Source: Xenorhabdus stockiae (GTDB lineage: Bacteria; Pseudomonadota; Gammaproteobacteria; Enterobacterales; Enterobacteriaceae). Taken from it: a stretch of DNA of 34,958 nt. The DNA lies in the NCBI RefSeq assembly GCF_002632825.1, contig NZ_NJAJ01000037.1:1-34958 (forward strand). The letters are read 5' to 3'. The notes beneath the pieces are model-generated. The model searched no databases, was not told the origin of the DNA, and saw only the letters and a list, made by a program, of their open reading frames with translations. This document shows, one piece after another, positions 27,434 to 34,958 of this stretch. Made by a program: the position numbers and the translations under genes. Position 1 is the stretch's first letter; every line of letters starts with the position of its first letter.

Positions 27434-28237
27434 ATGTTCTTGAAATCTGGTGAATTAATATTGCATGTTGATTTACAAGGCTCCTGCGACGCCCCTGTTC
27501 TGGTGCTACTTCATTCCCTTGGGACTAATTTACATCTTTGGGATCCGATAGTATCGAGTTTAACTCGATACTATCGGGTATTACGTCTAGATATGCGAGG
27601 ACATGGTCTCAGCGAAGTTGGGCAGGCTCCTTTTCTTATCGAGGATCTGGCCAAGGATATACTCAGTGTTGCAGATTATTTTGGAATAGATATGTTTTCG
27701 GTAGCTGGTGTCTCGATTGGTGGACTAATTGCCCAAAATTTAGCTGACAGAGTGCCTGAGCGACTCGTGTCAATGGTACTCATTGACACCTACCTTGCAC
27801 CAACTACACAATCTATTTGGAGCACAATGGCTTATGATATCCGCAATCACGGCTTAAACCATCGGATTCAAGAAATCTTCTCTCGTTGGGTAACACCAGC
27901 ATTTCGTGACACCCCATCGGCAATAGGAATGAAGCAGATGCTATCCCGTACCTCAGCAGAAGGCTATGCGGGATGCGTCGAGGCGCTATCGCAAATTAAA
28001 CCAGAGCAGCCAAAGAATACAAAAGTTCCAGTATTAGTGTTAGTCGGTGAAAGTGATATTGTCGCTACACCAGCAGCCGCACAAGAAATGGCGATTGCTC
28101 GCAATGGAAAATTAGTTGTACTGAAGGATGCGGCTCATATACCCATTCTTGAAAAATCCGATGAGGTTTTGGAAGAAATGATGAAATTTTTGGTTAAAAA
28201 CTTCAATCAAACTATCAGGATGGAAACTAGCGTCTAA
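27434..28237 (+). CDS. Alpha/beta hydrolase (3-oxoadipate enol-lactonase-like)
   Basis: A 267-residue alpha/beta-hydrolase fold protein. It shows the oxyanion region VLLHSLGTNLHLW, the strand YRVLRLDMRGHGLS, the nucleophile elbow GVSIGG (Ser near 94), the acid in VGESDIVATP and the His in KDAAHIPILE. The pattern is closest to PcaD-type enol-lactonases and related hydrolases, but no other catabolic gene is nearby, so the substrate is open. AGGAG lies 8 nt before the ATG. It may be co-expressed with the upstream transporter. A perfect 33-bp palindrome lies within the coding region at 27545-27577. Confidence 0.87.
   Translation: MFLKSGELILHVDLQGSCDAPVLVLLHSLGTNLHLWDPIVSSLTRYYRVLRLDMRGHGLSEVGQAPFLIEDLAKDILSVADYFGIDMFSVAGVSIGGLIAQNLADRVPERLVSMVLIDTYLAPTTQSIWSTMAYDIRNHGLNHRIQEIFSRWVTPAFRDTPSAIGMKQMLSRTSAEGYAGCVEALSQIKPEQPKNTKVPVLVLVGESDIVATPAAAQEMAIARNGKLVVLKDAAHIPILEKSDEVLEEMMKFLVKNFNQTIRMETSV
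27545..27577. repeat. Perfect palindrome inside the hydrolase gene
   Basis: CCGATAGTATCGAGTT (27545-27560), one base, then AACTCGATACTATCGG (27562-27577): 16-bp arms with no mismatch. It encodes part of the segment DPIVSSLTRYYRV without disturbing the reading frame. Confidence 0.9.
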
Positions 28238-28243
28238 ATATAA

Positions 28244-28375
28244 CACCACATACTACATTATAGCGGTCAACAGACATATGGCACCTTTTTGCCTCATAGT
28301 TGCAATGGTGATACTTCACCAACTGAATTCGCAAAACAATGGGAAGAAACTAAAGAAGAGTCCTCTATTTCTTAA
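28244..28375 (+). pseudogene. Possible 3' remnant of a lost gene
   Basis: A 43-codon open frame follows the hydrolase stop without a start codon. It reads like the soluble C-terminus of a protein: GQQTYGTFLPHSCNGD, then SPTEFAKQWEETKEE, then a stop. I cannot name the family. The composition is protein-like rather than random, and it ends just before a strong terminator hairpin, as the end of a former operon gene would. Confidence 0.35.
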
Positions 28376-28389
28376 CTGCTACAAATCAA

Positions 28390-28412
28390 AACTGGGGGGA
28401 CTCCCCCTAGTT
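28390..28412. terminator. Strong bidirectional terminator hairpin
   Basis: AACTGGGGGG and CTCCCCCTAGTT pair over about 10 bp (AACT/AGTT continued by a G-run and C-run) with a 3-nt loop. TTTAATT follows on the plus strand, and TTTTGATTTG on the minus strand. It separates the convergent transporter/hydrolase unit from tssM. Confidence 0.75.
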
Positions 28413-28436
28413 TAATTCAATTATTTGTTAGTAAAA

Positions 28437-31400
28437 TCAGTCAAATATCCTGTCTGGCAGAACAAAATTACGCAGTTTCAGCAGTACCAACGGGCCTTCG
28501 CCTGCCTCTGTTCGCAGCGTATAATTTAGTGCCTGTCCACTCGGTGTCTTCCAGCTCACCTGATAGCTACTGCTTGAACCTGACCACGGTGTGACTTTCG
28601 CTTTTTCCAGCAACCGGACAAAACCCCACGTTCCCGGTTGCTCCGCATAAATGCGCATTCTCGATCTTGTACCCGACCAGCTTAAGGTCGCTCCTTGCGC
28701 TGTAGTATCTGCCGGCCAGATAAATTTCTTCCAGTCCGGGCGCTGATTCATATAAATCAATTTCTGATTATCTATTATCAGATTAGTCTGCATTACCCCG
28801 CCTGCCGTTCCCGGTCGTACTTCAAACGCCAACCGCGCTTCGCCACTGGTAAATACGATATCTGATAGAGAATTCAGTGTATTCAGTGCAGACAGAAATT
28901 CAGGATTAAACTTCAATCCCTGAGCATTAATACTATCAGGCACCCAGTGATTACCTTCACGGCGTAAGACTCCACTTAACCGGCTTTCCAGAAAACGGCT
29001 AATCCGTCCACTATCCGCACGTAAGTATTGCGCCAGCAACGGCAGGGAAACTTCACTTCCTCCCGATTTGAACGGATAACGCCCGCCAAAAGCCAGATTC
29101 CAGTCATCCACTATTGCCCGTTTCCATTGCGCATTCAGGCTTTCAGCAGTTGGCGCCAACAATTGCTGCCACGACTGCTCCATTGGCAGCACAAATACGG
29201 TCTGACCAAATCCGCTCCATTCTTGGCCCAAACTGGCTGCTACCAAGTTGCCATAATCACGGGTATCAGATAAGTCTACCGCTTTACCCTGAAAAATCGT
29301 CTGTGCCATCGTCTGAGCCATCGCCTGCGTATCTGCGGAACTTGTCACCTGTTGCAGCTTCAACCGCACGCGGGTTACTCGTGTCAGAAAGCTGTACAGA
29401 CTAAGATGTTGCCCATCCTGTGCTCCGGCTTTGGGTTCGATCAGTTCCAGCAATGGGCCGAAAGTCGGTTCCAGAGGGCCGGTAAAACCAACCTTTTGGC
29501 TGATTGCTGGCTGTTTATCCTTATTAAAAATTGACTTAGCAGATTGAGCAAATGAGTCTGACACTTCCTGACGCCCCGTTTTGCCCTGATATGCCAAAGT
29601 ATTCATTAAGCCAATTAGCGGCGACTGGCGAACATCTGCCATTAAAGTGAGTTGATCAATCGTATCGGATAACGTATCCGAACGTCTCCAGTGCAGACCA
29701 TTCAGAAAATTCAGCCAAGCACCTGAGAAATCAGCAAAGTAACGATCTGTCAGTTTTACCTTGAGCACTTCCGGAGAAAGCTCATCACTGGCATTTTGTT
29801 GACCGTCACTCAACACCCAGTCAATTTCCGTCCGCCGTTCATTCACTAACCGTTCGATCGCAGGCTCAACTGATTCCTCCCACGCTTTGCGGGTAAACAT
29901 ACCCGGCACAAAGCTATCTGCTGTGAAAAGAAGCTCAGAATCTGTATCACCAGTCATATCAGAGAGAGACATGTCCGCATAATGGGTAGAAACCTGTTGC
30001 AGCAACTTCTGATATAGCGAGGATTCGCCATTACGATGACCAATCTCCCGTACCAATGCAGTTCGTGATTGTCGAACTAATTCTTCATCAGGTTTCATCA
30101 TCCAATCTGGATTGTTGGACAAATTCTTCGCATAGAAAGAGAGTAATTCTGGTGCCTTAGCCTGCCAGGCTGCGACCGGCATACCAGCTGGCACTGTCCA
30201 GCTCGCCATAACAGCTTCACTGAACACACCTTCATCAATATTTTCCGGCTGTCCCATCATCAGATAAGCCTTGAGCGGGCCATAAGCTTCCTTTGCAGCA
30301 AGCGAGCGGGCGGCGCTGTTTGGCGGCAGGTTCACCAGCATATTCAGGTTTTTCTCCATCTGCTCAGCGACTGAATTTCGCAGCCAAGGCATAACATATT
30401 GCGTATAAGCCGGCCACATTGCCTGTAACACCGTATCATTCTGGCTTAATCCCAGACGGGCATGAAACGGAGTGCCATGCATTTCGCGGTATTGCAGCAT
30501 CGATAACATATCCTGTAATTCCAGCCATGCCTGAATACGCTCAGCCAGTGGAACCCGATCATTTTTCGCCAATTCAAGCTGCTTCGCCCCTTGCTGCACT
30601 AAATGGCGATTACTGGCATAGGAAACCAACATGCCAGCTCCAGCCATCACCATCAGGACAGCCAGTAATCGGTTTCCCGCTTTCCGCCATTGCCAGCCCA
30701 GTTTTGTTGCTCTCAGCTTCGGCGGCAACTGCTGAACCGAACTCAGTAGATTGTCCCAACGGCTATCCCTACTCCAGTGATGTATATCCACTCGTTTGCC
30801 TGCAACAGATGACAAGCTAAACACTATTCCTGCCAGCGGTAATGGTTGGTGTGAATTGAAAAACACGGCCAATGAAGCACTAATTTTTTCACTGCCTCCC
30901 TGACGCAAAAAATTCGCCAAAGTCAGTAAAAAATCATGACGGGAATTATGGATAAGCTGTTGAGTCCCCTGCTCCGTTATCATCGGGACAAGCTGATTCA
31001 GACTGTTATGCAGACTTTCCTGTATACAGGAGGAAGACAGAAAACAACCCGGAGCTGAAACTTGTTCATAAGCGTTATCCCAGCTCGTTTGATGCAGAGA
31101 CCAGACATACACTGGCACACGCCAGCCTAATGACTGATAGCGCTGGATTAAATGACGGCTCAATGTCTCAAATGCATGACCAGAAACGAGACGCGAATGA
31201 ACTGATGCTTCAAGCAGGGCTTGGTGTTGGTATTGATCTGTAACCCAGATGAGCGCATCCAGTGGTCGGGTACAACGTAACTGACGCAGAGACTGATCGA
31301 TAGTTTCATCAACATTGGCGGTAATATTACCGCCCCAAATTAACAAAGTACCGTCAGATTCCAGCCATTGTTCTGCTACCAAACCGGGAATAAGTTGTTC

Positions 31401-31799
31401 AACATAATCAGGAGAACCAATAACCATCAGGATTTGAGTTTTCTTTTTCCATGAAGAGCCATAGCGGAGTTTTAATGTTTGTTTTAAATCCAGATATAGT
31501 TCTGATGATCCTTTTGTTTTTTTCTCTTTTTTTGTTTTTGATCTTCCGGATAATAAAGTAAAACTCACCTCAGCATGTTTACTCCACCCCAATAAAAAAA
31601 AGGGAAAAAGCAGGAATAAAGCACCGAAAACGGAACCAGCGTAAATCAATAATTTCTTTATTGGCAGCTCTGGATTAATACTGAAATGATATATCACCAC
31701 TCCAATAAATATAACCAGTAATATTGCTAAGATGTAAGCCGCCGCGAGAAAAACAACTGATTTTCCTGATTTAGATTCAGACTCAGGCATAATAATCAT
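28437..31799 (-). CDS. tssM: T6SS inner-membrane protein TssM (IcmF family), no Walker A
   Basis: TssM spans the inner membrane and periplasm and joins TssL to TssJ in the T6SS membrane complex. The 1120-residue protein has two N-terminal helices (about 15-37 and 50-71), a cytoplasmic domain, a third helix near 375-395 (LLAVLMVMAGAGMLVSY) and a long periplasmic region ending in the IcmF C-terminal domain (SWSGTRSRMRIYAEQPGTWGF). Where NTP-binding members have GxxGxGKT, this one reads IGSPDYVEQLI (about 127-137), so it should not bind ATP. The reading frame is otherwise intact. An ATG nine bases downstream is an alternative start. Confidence 0.94.
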   Translation of the reverse strand: MIIMPESESKSGKSVVFLAAAYILAILLVIFIGVVIYHFSINPELPIKKLLIYAGSVFGALFLLFPFFLLGWSKHAEVSFTLLSGRSKTKKEKKTKGSSELYLDLKQTLKLRYGSSWKKKTQILMVIGSPDYVEQLIPGLVAEQWLESDGTLLIWGGNITANVDETIDQSLRQLRCTRPLDALIWVTDQYQHQALLEASVHSRLVSGHAFETLSRHLIQRYQSLGWRVPVYVWSLHQTSWDNAYEQVSAPGCFLSSSCIQESLHNSLNQLVPMITEQGTQQLIHNSRHDFLLTLANFLRQGGSEKISASLAVFFNSHQPLPLAGIVFSLSSVAGKRVDIHHWSRDSRWDNLLSSVQQLPPKLRATKLGWQWRKAGNRLLAVLMVMAGAGMLVSYASNRHLVQQGAKQLELAKNDRVPLAERIQAWLELQDMLSMLQYREMHGTPFHARLGLSQNDTVLQAMWPAYTQYVMPWLRNSVAEQMEKNLNMLVNLPPNSAARSLAAKEAYGPLKAYLMMGQPENIDEGVFSEAVMASWTVPAGMPVAAWQAKAPELLSFYAKNLSNNPDWMMKPDEELVRQSRTALVREIGHRNGESSLYQKLLQQVSTHYADMSLSDMTGDTDSELLFTADSFVPGMFTRKAWEESVEPAIERLVNERRTEIDWVLSDGQQNASDELSPEVLKVKLTDRYFADFSGAWLNFLNGLHWRRSDTLSDTIDQLTLMADVRQSPLIGLMNTLAYQGKTGRQEVSDSFAQSAKSIFNKDKQPAISQKVGFTGPLEPTFGPLLELIEPKAGAQDGQHLSLYSFLTRVTRVRLKLQQVTSSADTQAMAQTMAQTIFQGKAVDLSDTRDYGNLVAASLGQEWSGFGQTVFVLPMEQSWQQLLAPTAESLNAQWKRAIVDDWNLAFGGRYPFKSGGSEVSLPLLAQYLRADSGRISRFLESRLSGVLRREGNHWVPDSINAQGLKFNPEFLSALNTLNSLSDIVFTSGEARLAFEVRPGTAGGVMQTNLIIDNQKLIYMNQRPDWKKFIWPADTTAQGATLSWSGTRSRMRIYAEQPGTWGFVRLLEKAKVTPWSGSSSSYQVSWKTPSGQALNYTLRTEAGEGPLVLLKLRNFVLPDRIFD

Positions 31800-31839
31800 T
31801 CACTCCGATATGCATTATTGTTAAAATTAAAAACATTCA

Positions 31840-31866
31840 TCTGACTCGATAGATTCCAAGATGCAG
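31840..31866. repeat. Degenerate half-copy of the dispersed repeat
   Basis: ACTCGATAGATTCCAAGATG resembles the right end of the element at 1829-1972 (ACTCAATGAATTTCAAGATG), with about 15 of 20 positions shared. It sits in the short gap between tssM and the gene upstream of it. Confidence 0.35.
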
Positions 31867-31874
31867 AGTGATAA

Positions 31875-33074
31875 TTATTTAACCACCATAAACCAGGGCT
31901 TATTTAAATCCTGAGATATTGCACCCATTATTAATTGTGGCTTTTGATTTTTTTGTGCTGACTCCAATGCGATGGTTATTGCTAACCAAGGTGAAGCAGC
32001 TCCTGCATAGCCAATTTTCCCATCAATATCAATTTGATTTTCAGGCTGTGTTAAATGGGGATATTCTTCACCCAATGGCGCAGCAGCTATCTGCGCTTTA
32101 TTGTCACATCCCATTCCTGATATCCAAAGATATTGAATATCTTCACCACAACTTTTTCCCCATAATAACGCCTGAGACAATGCATAATTAATTTCATTTT
32201 GACCTAAATTTTCAGGACGGCATAATCGAGTGCTATCAATTTCACAAATTACTTTAGAAGAGGATGAAGTTACTAGCAGAGCAACCGCAGCATCACCATG
32301 CCCATCATCATCACTCTTAGATAAATGAACAGAAATGATCAATAAAGGCTCGTGAGAAGAATAAGAATCAATCCATTGATCCAGAGTTTCGAAACCTTGC
32401 CCATGAATATAACTGACTGGAAGTGTAATCTGACTATTTTTACAAACTTTTTCCCATACTTTTTGATATTGAGAAGATGATAAATTTGCATCCAGTTCCA
32501 GACAAACCTGAATATTGGTTTTCTTGAGAAGATCTCCTAAGGAAAAAGAAAGTTCATTATCAGCCAATAACATGCATATCTTTTCATATAACAGATCTTC
32601 TGTTTGTTCTACTTTTGACCAAAATGATTTTCTACGAATAATTTTACCGGTGGATGCGTCTACAATTTTAGGCATTTCTATAATGGAGTGTGCCAACTGT
32701 TCAGACAGGGTACCCTGCATAAATGCATCTGGAATATGTATAACAGAGTTAAGATGATAAAGATGTTTCTGACCACGATTTATTTCGTGTTCAATAAGTT
32801 TTTCTCGTTTTCTATCCCAGTTATCTGACCAAAGCTGATTGAGATCGAAATATAATCTCCTGATAAGGAAAATAAGTGACCAAATAGAAAAAGGGTAAAT
32901 AAATGAGAATAAAATAAAAGTAAGAGATTTAACCGATTTCTCTTCTGGCCAAAAGAACGCAGTGATAATGCTGGCTCCACCAATAAAAACAGAGAGTATG
33001 TATAACCATTTTTTTAGCTGTGGTGGCCTTTTTCTATCTGCTTTATCCGGAATATTTAGGAGATCAATAGCCAT
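31875..33074 (-). CDS. T6SS-associated two-TM protein of unknown function, possible thiolase-like fold
   Basis: I do not recognise a named family. About 399 residues, with two membrane helices (about 22-41 and 51-73), a polar region, then a soluble C-terminal half. That half shows a pattern reminiscent of ketoacyl-synthase/thiolase folds: GFETLDQWIDSYSSHEPLLI near 229-248, HGDAAVALLVT near 261-271, YLWISGMG near 317-324 and GYAGAASPWLAITIALESA near 357-375. No obvious catalytic Cys-His-His set was seen, so if the fold is right the domain is degenerate. A gene of unknown function occupies this slot between PAAR and tssM in several enterobacterial T6SS loci. ATG at 33074 is chosen; the longer frame starts with TTG at 33080. 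Confidence 0.7.
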   Translation of the reverse strand: MAIDLLNIPDKADRKRPPQLKKWLYILSVFIGGASIITAFFWPEEKSVKSLTFILFSFIYPFSIWSLIFLIRRLYFDLNQLWSDNWDRKREKLIEHEINRGQKHLYHLNSVIHIPDAFMQGTLSEQLAHSIIEMPKIVDASTGKIIRRKSFWSKVEQTEDLLYEKICMLLADNELSFSLGDLLKKTNIQVCLELDANLSSSQYQKVWEKVCKNSQITLPVSYIHGQGFETLDQWIDSYSSHEPLLIISVHLSKSDDDGHGDAAVALLVTSSSSKVICEIDSTRLCRPENLGQNEINYALSQALLWGKSCGEDIQYLWISGMGCDNKAQIAAAPLGEEYPHLTQPENQIDIDGKIGYAGAASPWLAITIALESAQKNQKPQLIMGAISQDLNKPWFMVVK

Positions 33075-33076
33075 AA

Positions 33077-33340
33077 TCAACTCGACGTTGCATTACCCAA
33101 TGAGGAAATTAATGTACAGCCACATCCACATTTATGACCATGAAAGGCAACAGATATACCATTATCTTTGAACGTCGGGTGTCCTTCGACAATTTGAGTT
33201 ATACCATGCCCTATTATAGGACAGGATACTTTATCACCAAGGCGGGCAACACCAATACCCGAAAACTTCATTACGCCAGATCCTTCCTGCACCGCTCCAC
33301 CGTGAGTGGTTTTATCCCCAATCCTAATTATGCCTTTCAT
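33077..33340 (-). CDS. PAAR-domain T6SS spike-tip protein
   Basis: An 87-residue PAAR protein: IRIGDKTTHGGAVQEGSG at the N-terminus, ARLGDKVSCPIIGHG in the middle and a final HGHKCGCGCTLIS. His and Cys residues in these segments would bind the zinc at the tip of the cone that caps VgrG. It has no effector extension, so it may work with separate cargo. GGA lies 6 nt before the ATG. Its stop nearly coincides with the start of the next gene, suggesting coupling. Confidence 0.92.
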   Translation of the reverse strand: MKGIIRIGDKTTHGGAVQEGSGVMKFSGIGVARLGDKVSCPIIGHGITQIVEGHPTFKDNGISVAFHGHKCGCGCTLISSLGNATSS

Positions 33341-33429
33341 GTTAATTCCATATGAAAATTATTCCATTCCTACATCGATTATATTCTGATTTATTTTTTT
33401 CATTAGTAGTAAAAAACCATGATTTTATG

Positions 33430-33490
33430 CTTTATTTGTAGAAATAAAGTATTAATCCAAAGCTAGAATTCACACCTATAAGGTTATAGG
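33430..33490. other. Two AT-rich hairpins upstream of PAAR
   Basis: CTTTATTT/AAATAAAG with a 4-nt loop (33430-33449) and CCTATAA-GG-TTATAGG (33475-33490) lie in the 219-bp gap between the small membrane protein gene and PAAR. They could act in termination or regulation; neither has a clear T-run. Confidence 0.4.
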
Positions 33491-33559
33491 AAAAATAGAG
33501 GGTATCTTATCAAGAGAAAAAATAACAATCTCACGTCACTGAACGATATTGACTATCTT

Positions 33560-33961
33560 TTATTTTCCAGAGGGCTTATGACCATAGTTGATTTTCATAT
33601 CCATGCATGTTCCTCTTTTATTAATCCAAGCAGAAACAGCATATCTACCAGACTCCCACATAACGACATGTTTTTTTCGATTGCTTGGTTTACCAATTTC
33701 ATTAATAATGTAATCTAATTTTTTACCTATAAAATACTCTCTACTCCGATATACACAACAAAGAAAACGTTCACCTTCAGTTTCTTCTACTGATAAATCA
33801 GCCGACAAATATAATTCTTTAATAATTGAAACCACAGCAATGACCATTTCTATGACAGCACTGAAAAAATAAAATATAAGTACCAATCTATGTTTTATCA
33901 TTGAAATCATCAGGAAGAGAATGTATGACATAAATAATATTGAAACGATAGTGTTCGACAT
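33560..33961 (-). CDS. Small membrane protein of unknown function in the T6SS locus
   Basis: About 133 residues from the chosen ATG (MSNTIVSILFMSY), which has AGAGAG 7 nt upstream; an ATG at 34006 lacks a ribosome binding site. Two hydrophobic helices (about 2-20 and 27-49) are followed by a soluble domain with two adjacent Cys (RFLCCVYRS), the GKKLDYIINEIGKPS segment and a basic C-terminus. No family recognised. Its place between a DUF6708-like gene and PAAR, where effector and immunity genes often lie, makes an immunity or accessory role possible but unproven. Confidence 0.6.
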   Translation of the reverse strand: MSNTIVSILFMSYILFLMISMIKHRLVLIFYFFSAVIEMVIAVVSIIKELYLSADLSVEETEGERFLCCVYRSREYFIGKKLDYIINEIGKPSNRKKHVVMWESGRYAVSAWINKRGTCMDMKINYGHKPSGK

Positions 33962-34174
33962 TATATAACTCTCTTTAAAAAAATCTTCACCATTTTTTAT
34001 TTTCATAAATAAAGATCAAAAATCATTAACAGTAAAATAACATGTTTTTATGATTTCTTTAATACGTATGTAATTCTGTTAAGATTTATAATTTTCCAGT
34101 GAAAAATATCTCATATGAAAAATCGGATATGCATTAAATAATTAAGATATTATCAAATGCATACCTATATACAA

Positions 34175-34958
34175 CTATGTATTTTGTATTTTATGTCGCT
34201 TGGTTACTCGTCTTTTTATGCGGTTTACCGCTATCATTTGCTGTTTATGATACTTTAAATGATCCTTCATTTTCAAATTAGCCAAAAAATATCGCCATAC
34301 ATATGGAATATTATTTTTATAACTCACATTAACTGGGTCATCAACTGCAACCTCACATTTTTCCTCAACCTCTTCTGGCCACTGAGGTATCTTACTGGTT
34401 TGCATTGCAATATACCGAGAGAATGATTCCAACAGATAGTATGGAACAAGTAGTAATTTATAGAACCAATCCCATTTAGTATCAACGCGAAGAATGTACT
34501 GAAGGCCATAAATGTAGCTTTCTTTTTTTTCAGAAATTGGATGACATAAAAATATAGTTTTAGGAAGTTCATCCAGTACATCTTCCTCCATATAGCAACG
34601 AATGAATTCCCAATAACCCGGAATATTAACTTTGCTATCGTAAATTCCCAAACTGAATGTCTGCAATACAGTTTCTTTATCATCTGCAAGAATATGACCA
34701 TCAATTCCCCATCCCTGCCCTATTCCCTTTCCTTGATAAAGTGTAAAAAAAATATTATTCCAAGGGGCTACTAACACAGTCCCATTCACTTGATAAACAT
34801 ATACCATCTGTGTTTTTCGATTAAATCGAATAGGATAATGGGTTTTTCTGAACCACTCTTTTAAAAAAACGCTCGAAGTGGCACATACAGTAAAAAATAG
34901 AAAGATAATACAAAACACTATAAGATAAGAATCACCAGATTCTAACGGTTCATCACGT
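34175..34958 (-). CDS. DUF6708-like membrane protein, N-terminus beyond the window
   Basis: The reading frame stays open to the window edge (residues RDEPLESGDSYLI precede a GTG at 34918), so the gene very likely begins outside and this is its C-terminal ~260 residues. A membrane helix (IVFCIIFLFFTVCATSSVFL) is followed by FNRKTQMVYVYQVNGTVLVAPW, then PGYWEFIRCYMEEDVLDELP and WPEEVEEKCEV, a pattern I associate with DUF6708 proteins found near T6SS vgrG and effector genes. A Lys/Arg-rich tail closes it. The function is unknown. Confidence 0.7.
   Translation of the reverse strand, partial: RDEPLESGDSYLIVFCIIFLFFTVCATSSVFLKEWFRKTHYPIRFNRKTQMVYVYQVNGTVLVAPWNNIFFTLYQGKGIGQGWGIDGHILADDKETVLQTFSLGIYDSKVNIPGYWEFIRCYMEEDVLDELPKTIFLCHPISEKKESYIYGLQYILRVDTKWDWFYKLLLVPYYLLESFSRYIAMQTSKIPQWPEEVEEKCEVAVDDPVNVSYKNNIPYVWRYFLANLKMKDHLKYHKQQMIAVNRIKRRVTKRHKIQNT

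Noticed and set aside
30419-30820. 133-codon plus-strand ORF inside tssM
   Set aside because: Antisense shadow of a well-supported TssM coding region, with Pro/Ser-rich composition typical of such shadows.
28437-31799. Frameshift or assembly error as the reason for the missing Walker A in TssM
   Set aside because: The frame continues uninterrupted with conserved hydrophobic strands on both sides of the position (QILMVIGSP, GTLLIWGG), so the motif is replaced rather than broken.
18233-34958. Contractile prophage tail or tailocin instead of T6SS
   Set aside because: TssM, TssJ and the ImpA-domain proteins are specific to T6SS, and no phage sheath, tape measure, lysis or capsid genes are present.
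1-34958. CRISPR arrays, tRNA or rRNA genes, intact insertion sequences
   Set aside because: No regularly spaced direct repeats, no cloverleaf-type gene with conserved T-loop sequence and no transposase-like ORF were found by reading.

Overview
The window looks like a chromosomal segment of an AT-rich member of the Enterobacterales, most likely Xenorhabdus or Photorhabdus. The block trpEGDCFBA - ompW - yciC - yciB - yciA - tonB - yciY - clsA - yciU follows the enterobacterial order. trpG and trpD are separate genes, unlike the fused E. coli trpGD. A dispersed repeat whose end reads roughly TATATCCTTCGTCTTTCAAG resembles one I associate with these two genera. The genus is an inference from memory, not from a search.

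Layout. 24-1673 (-): a secreted protein of unknown function with two tandem modules. 1829-1972: a MITE-like repeat. 2001-8878 (+): the complete tryptophan operon with a TrpR-type promoter/operator, leader peptide trpL, attenuator, trpE, trpG, trpD, trpCF, trpB, trpA and a terminal hairpin. 9061-18096: a BON-domain lipoprotein, ompW (FNR-like site upstream), yciC, a SulP transporter inserted between yciC and yciB, yciB, yciA, tonB (Fur-box-like site), the small gene yciY, clsA and yciU.

18233-34958 (mostly -): one flank of a type VI secretion system (T6SS). In transcription order it reads DUF6708-type protein (open at the right edge), small membrane protein, PAAR spike-tip protein, a two-TM protein of unknown function, tssM, tssA, tssF, tssG, tssJ, tssE, vasL. 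These supply membrane-complex parts (TssM, TssJ), baseplate parts (TssE, TssF, TssG), the TssA cap/assembly protein and the spike tip. The sheath (tssBC), tube (hcp), tssK, tssL, clpV and vgrG are not in this window and would be expected beyond the right edge. Between tssM and tssA lies an opposite-strand cassette holding an EamA-type transporter, an alpha/beta hydrolase and a possible gene remnant, with a 954-bp AT-rich gene-free stretch on one side and a strong bidirectional hairpin on the other.

The most unusual points are: the cassette inside the T6SS locus; a possible degenerate thiolase/ketosynthase-like fold in the protein between PAAR and TssM; a TssM without a Walker A motif; a low-complexity insertion in TssG; a perfect 16-bp-arm palindrome inside the hydrolase gene; and the uncharacterised gene pair ahead of PAAR. 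No tRNA, rRNA, CRISPR array or intact insertion sequence was seen.
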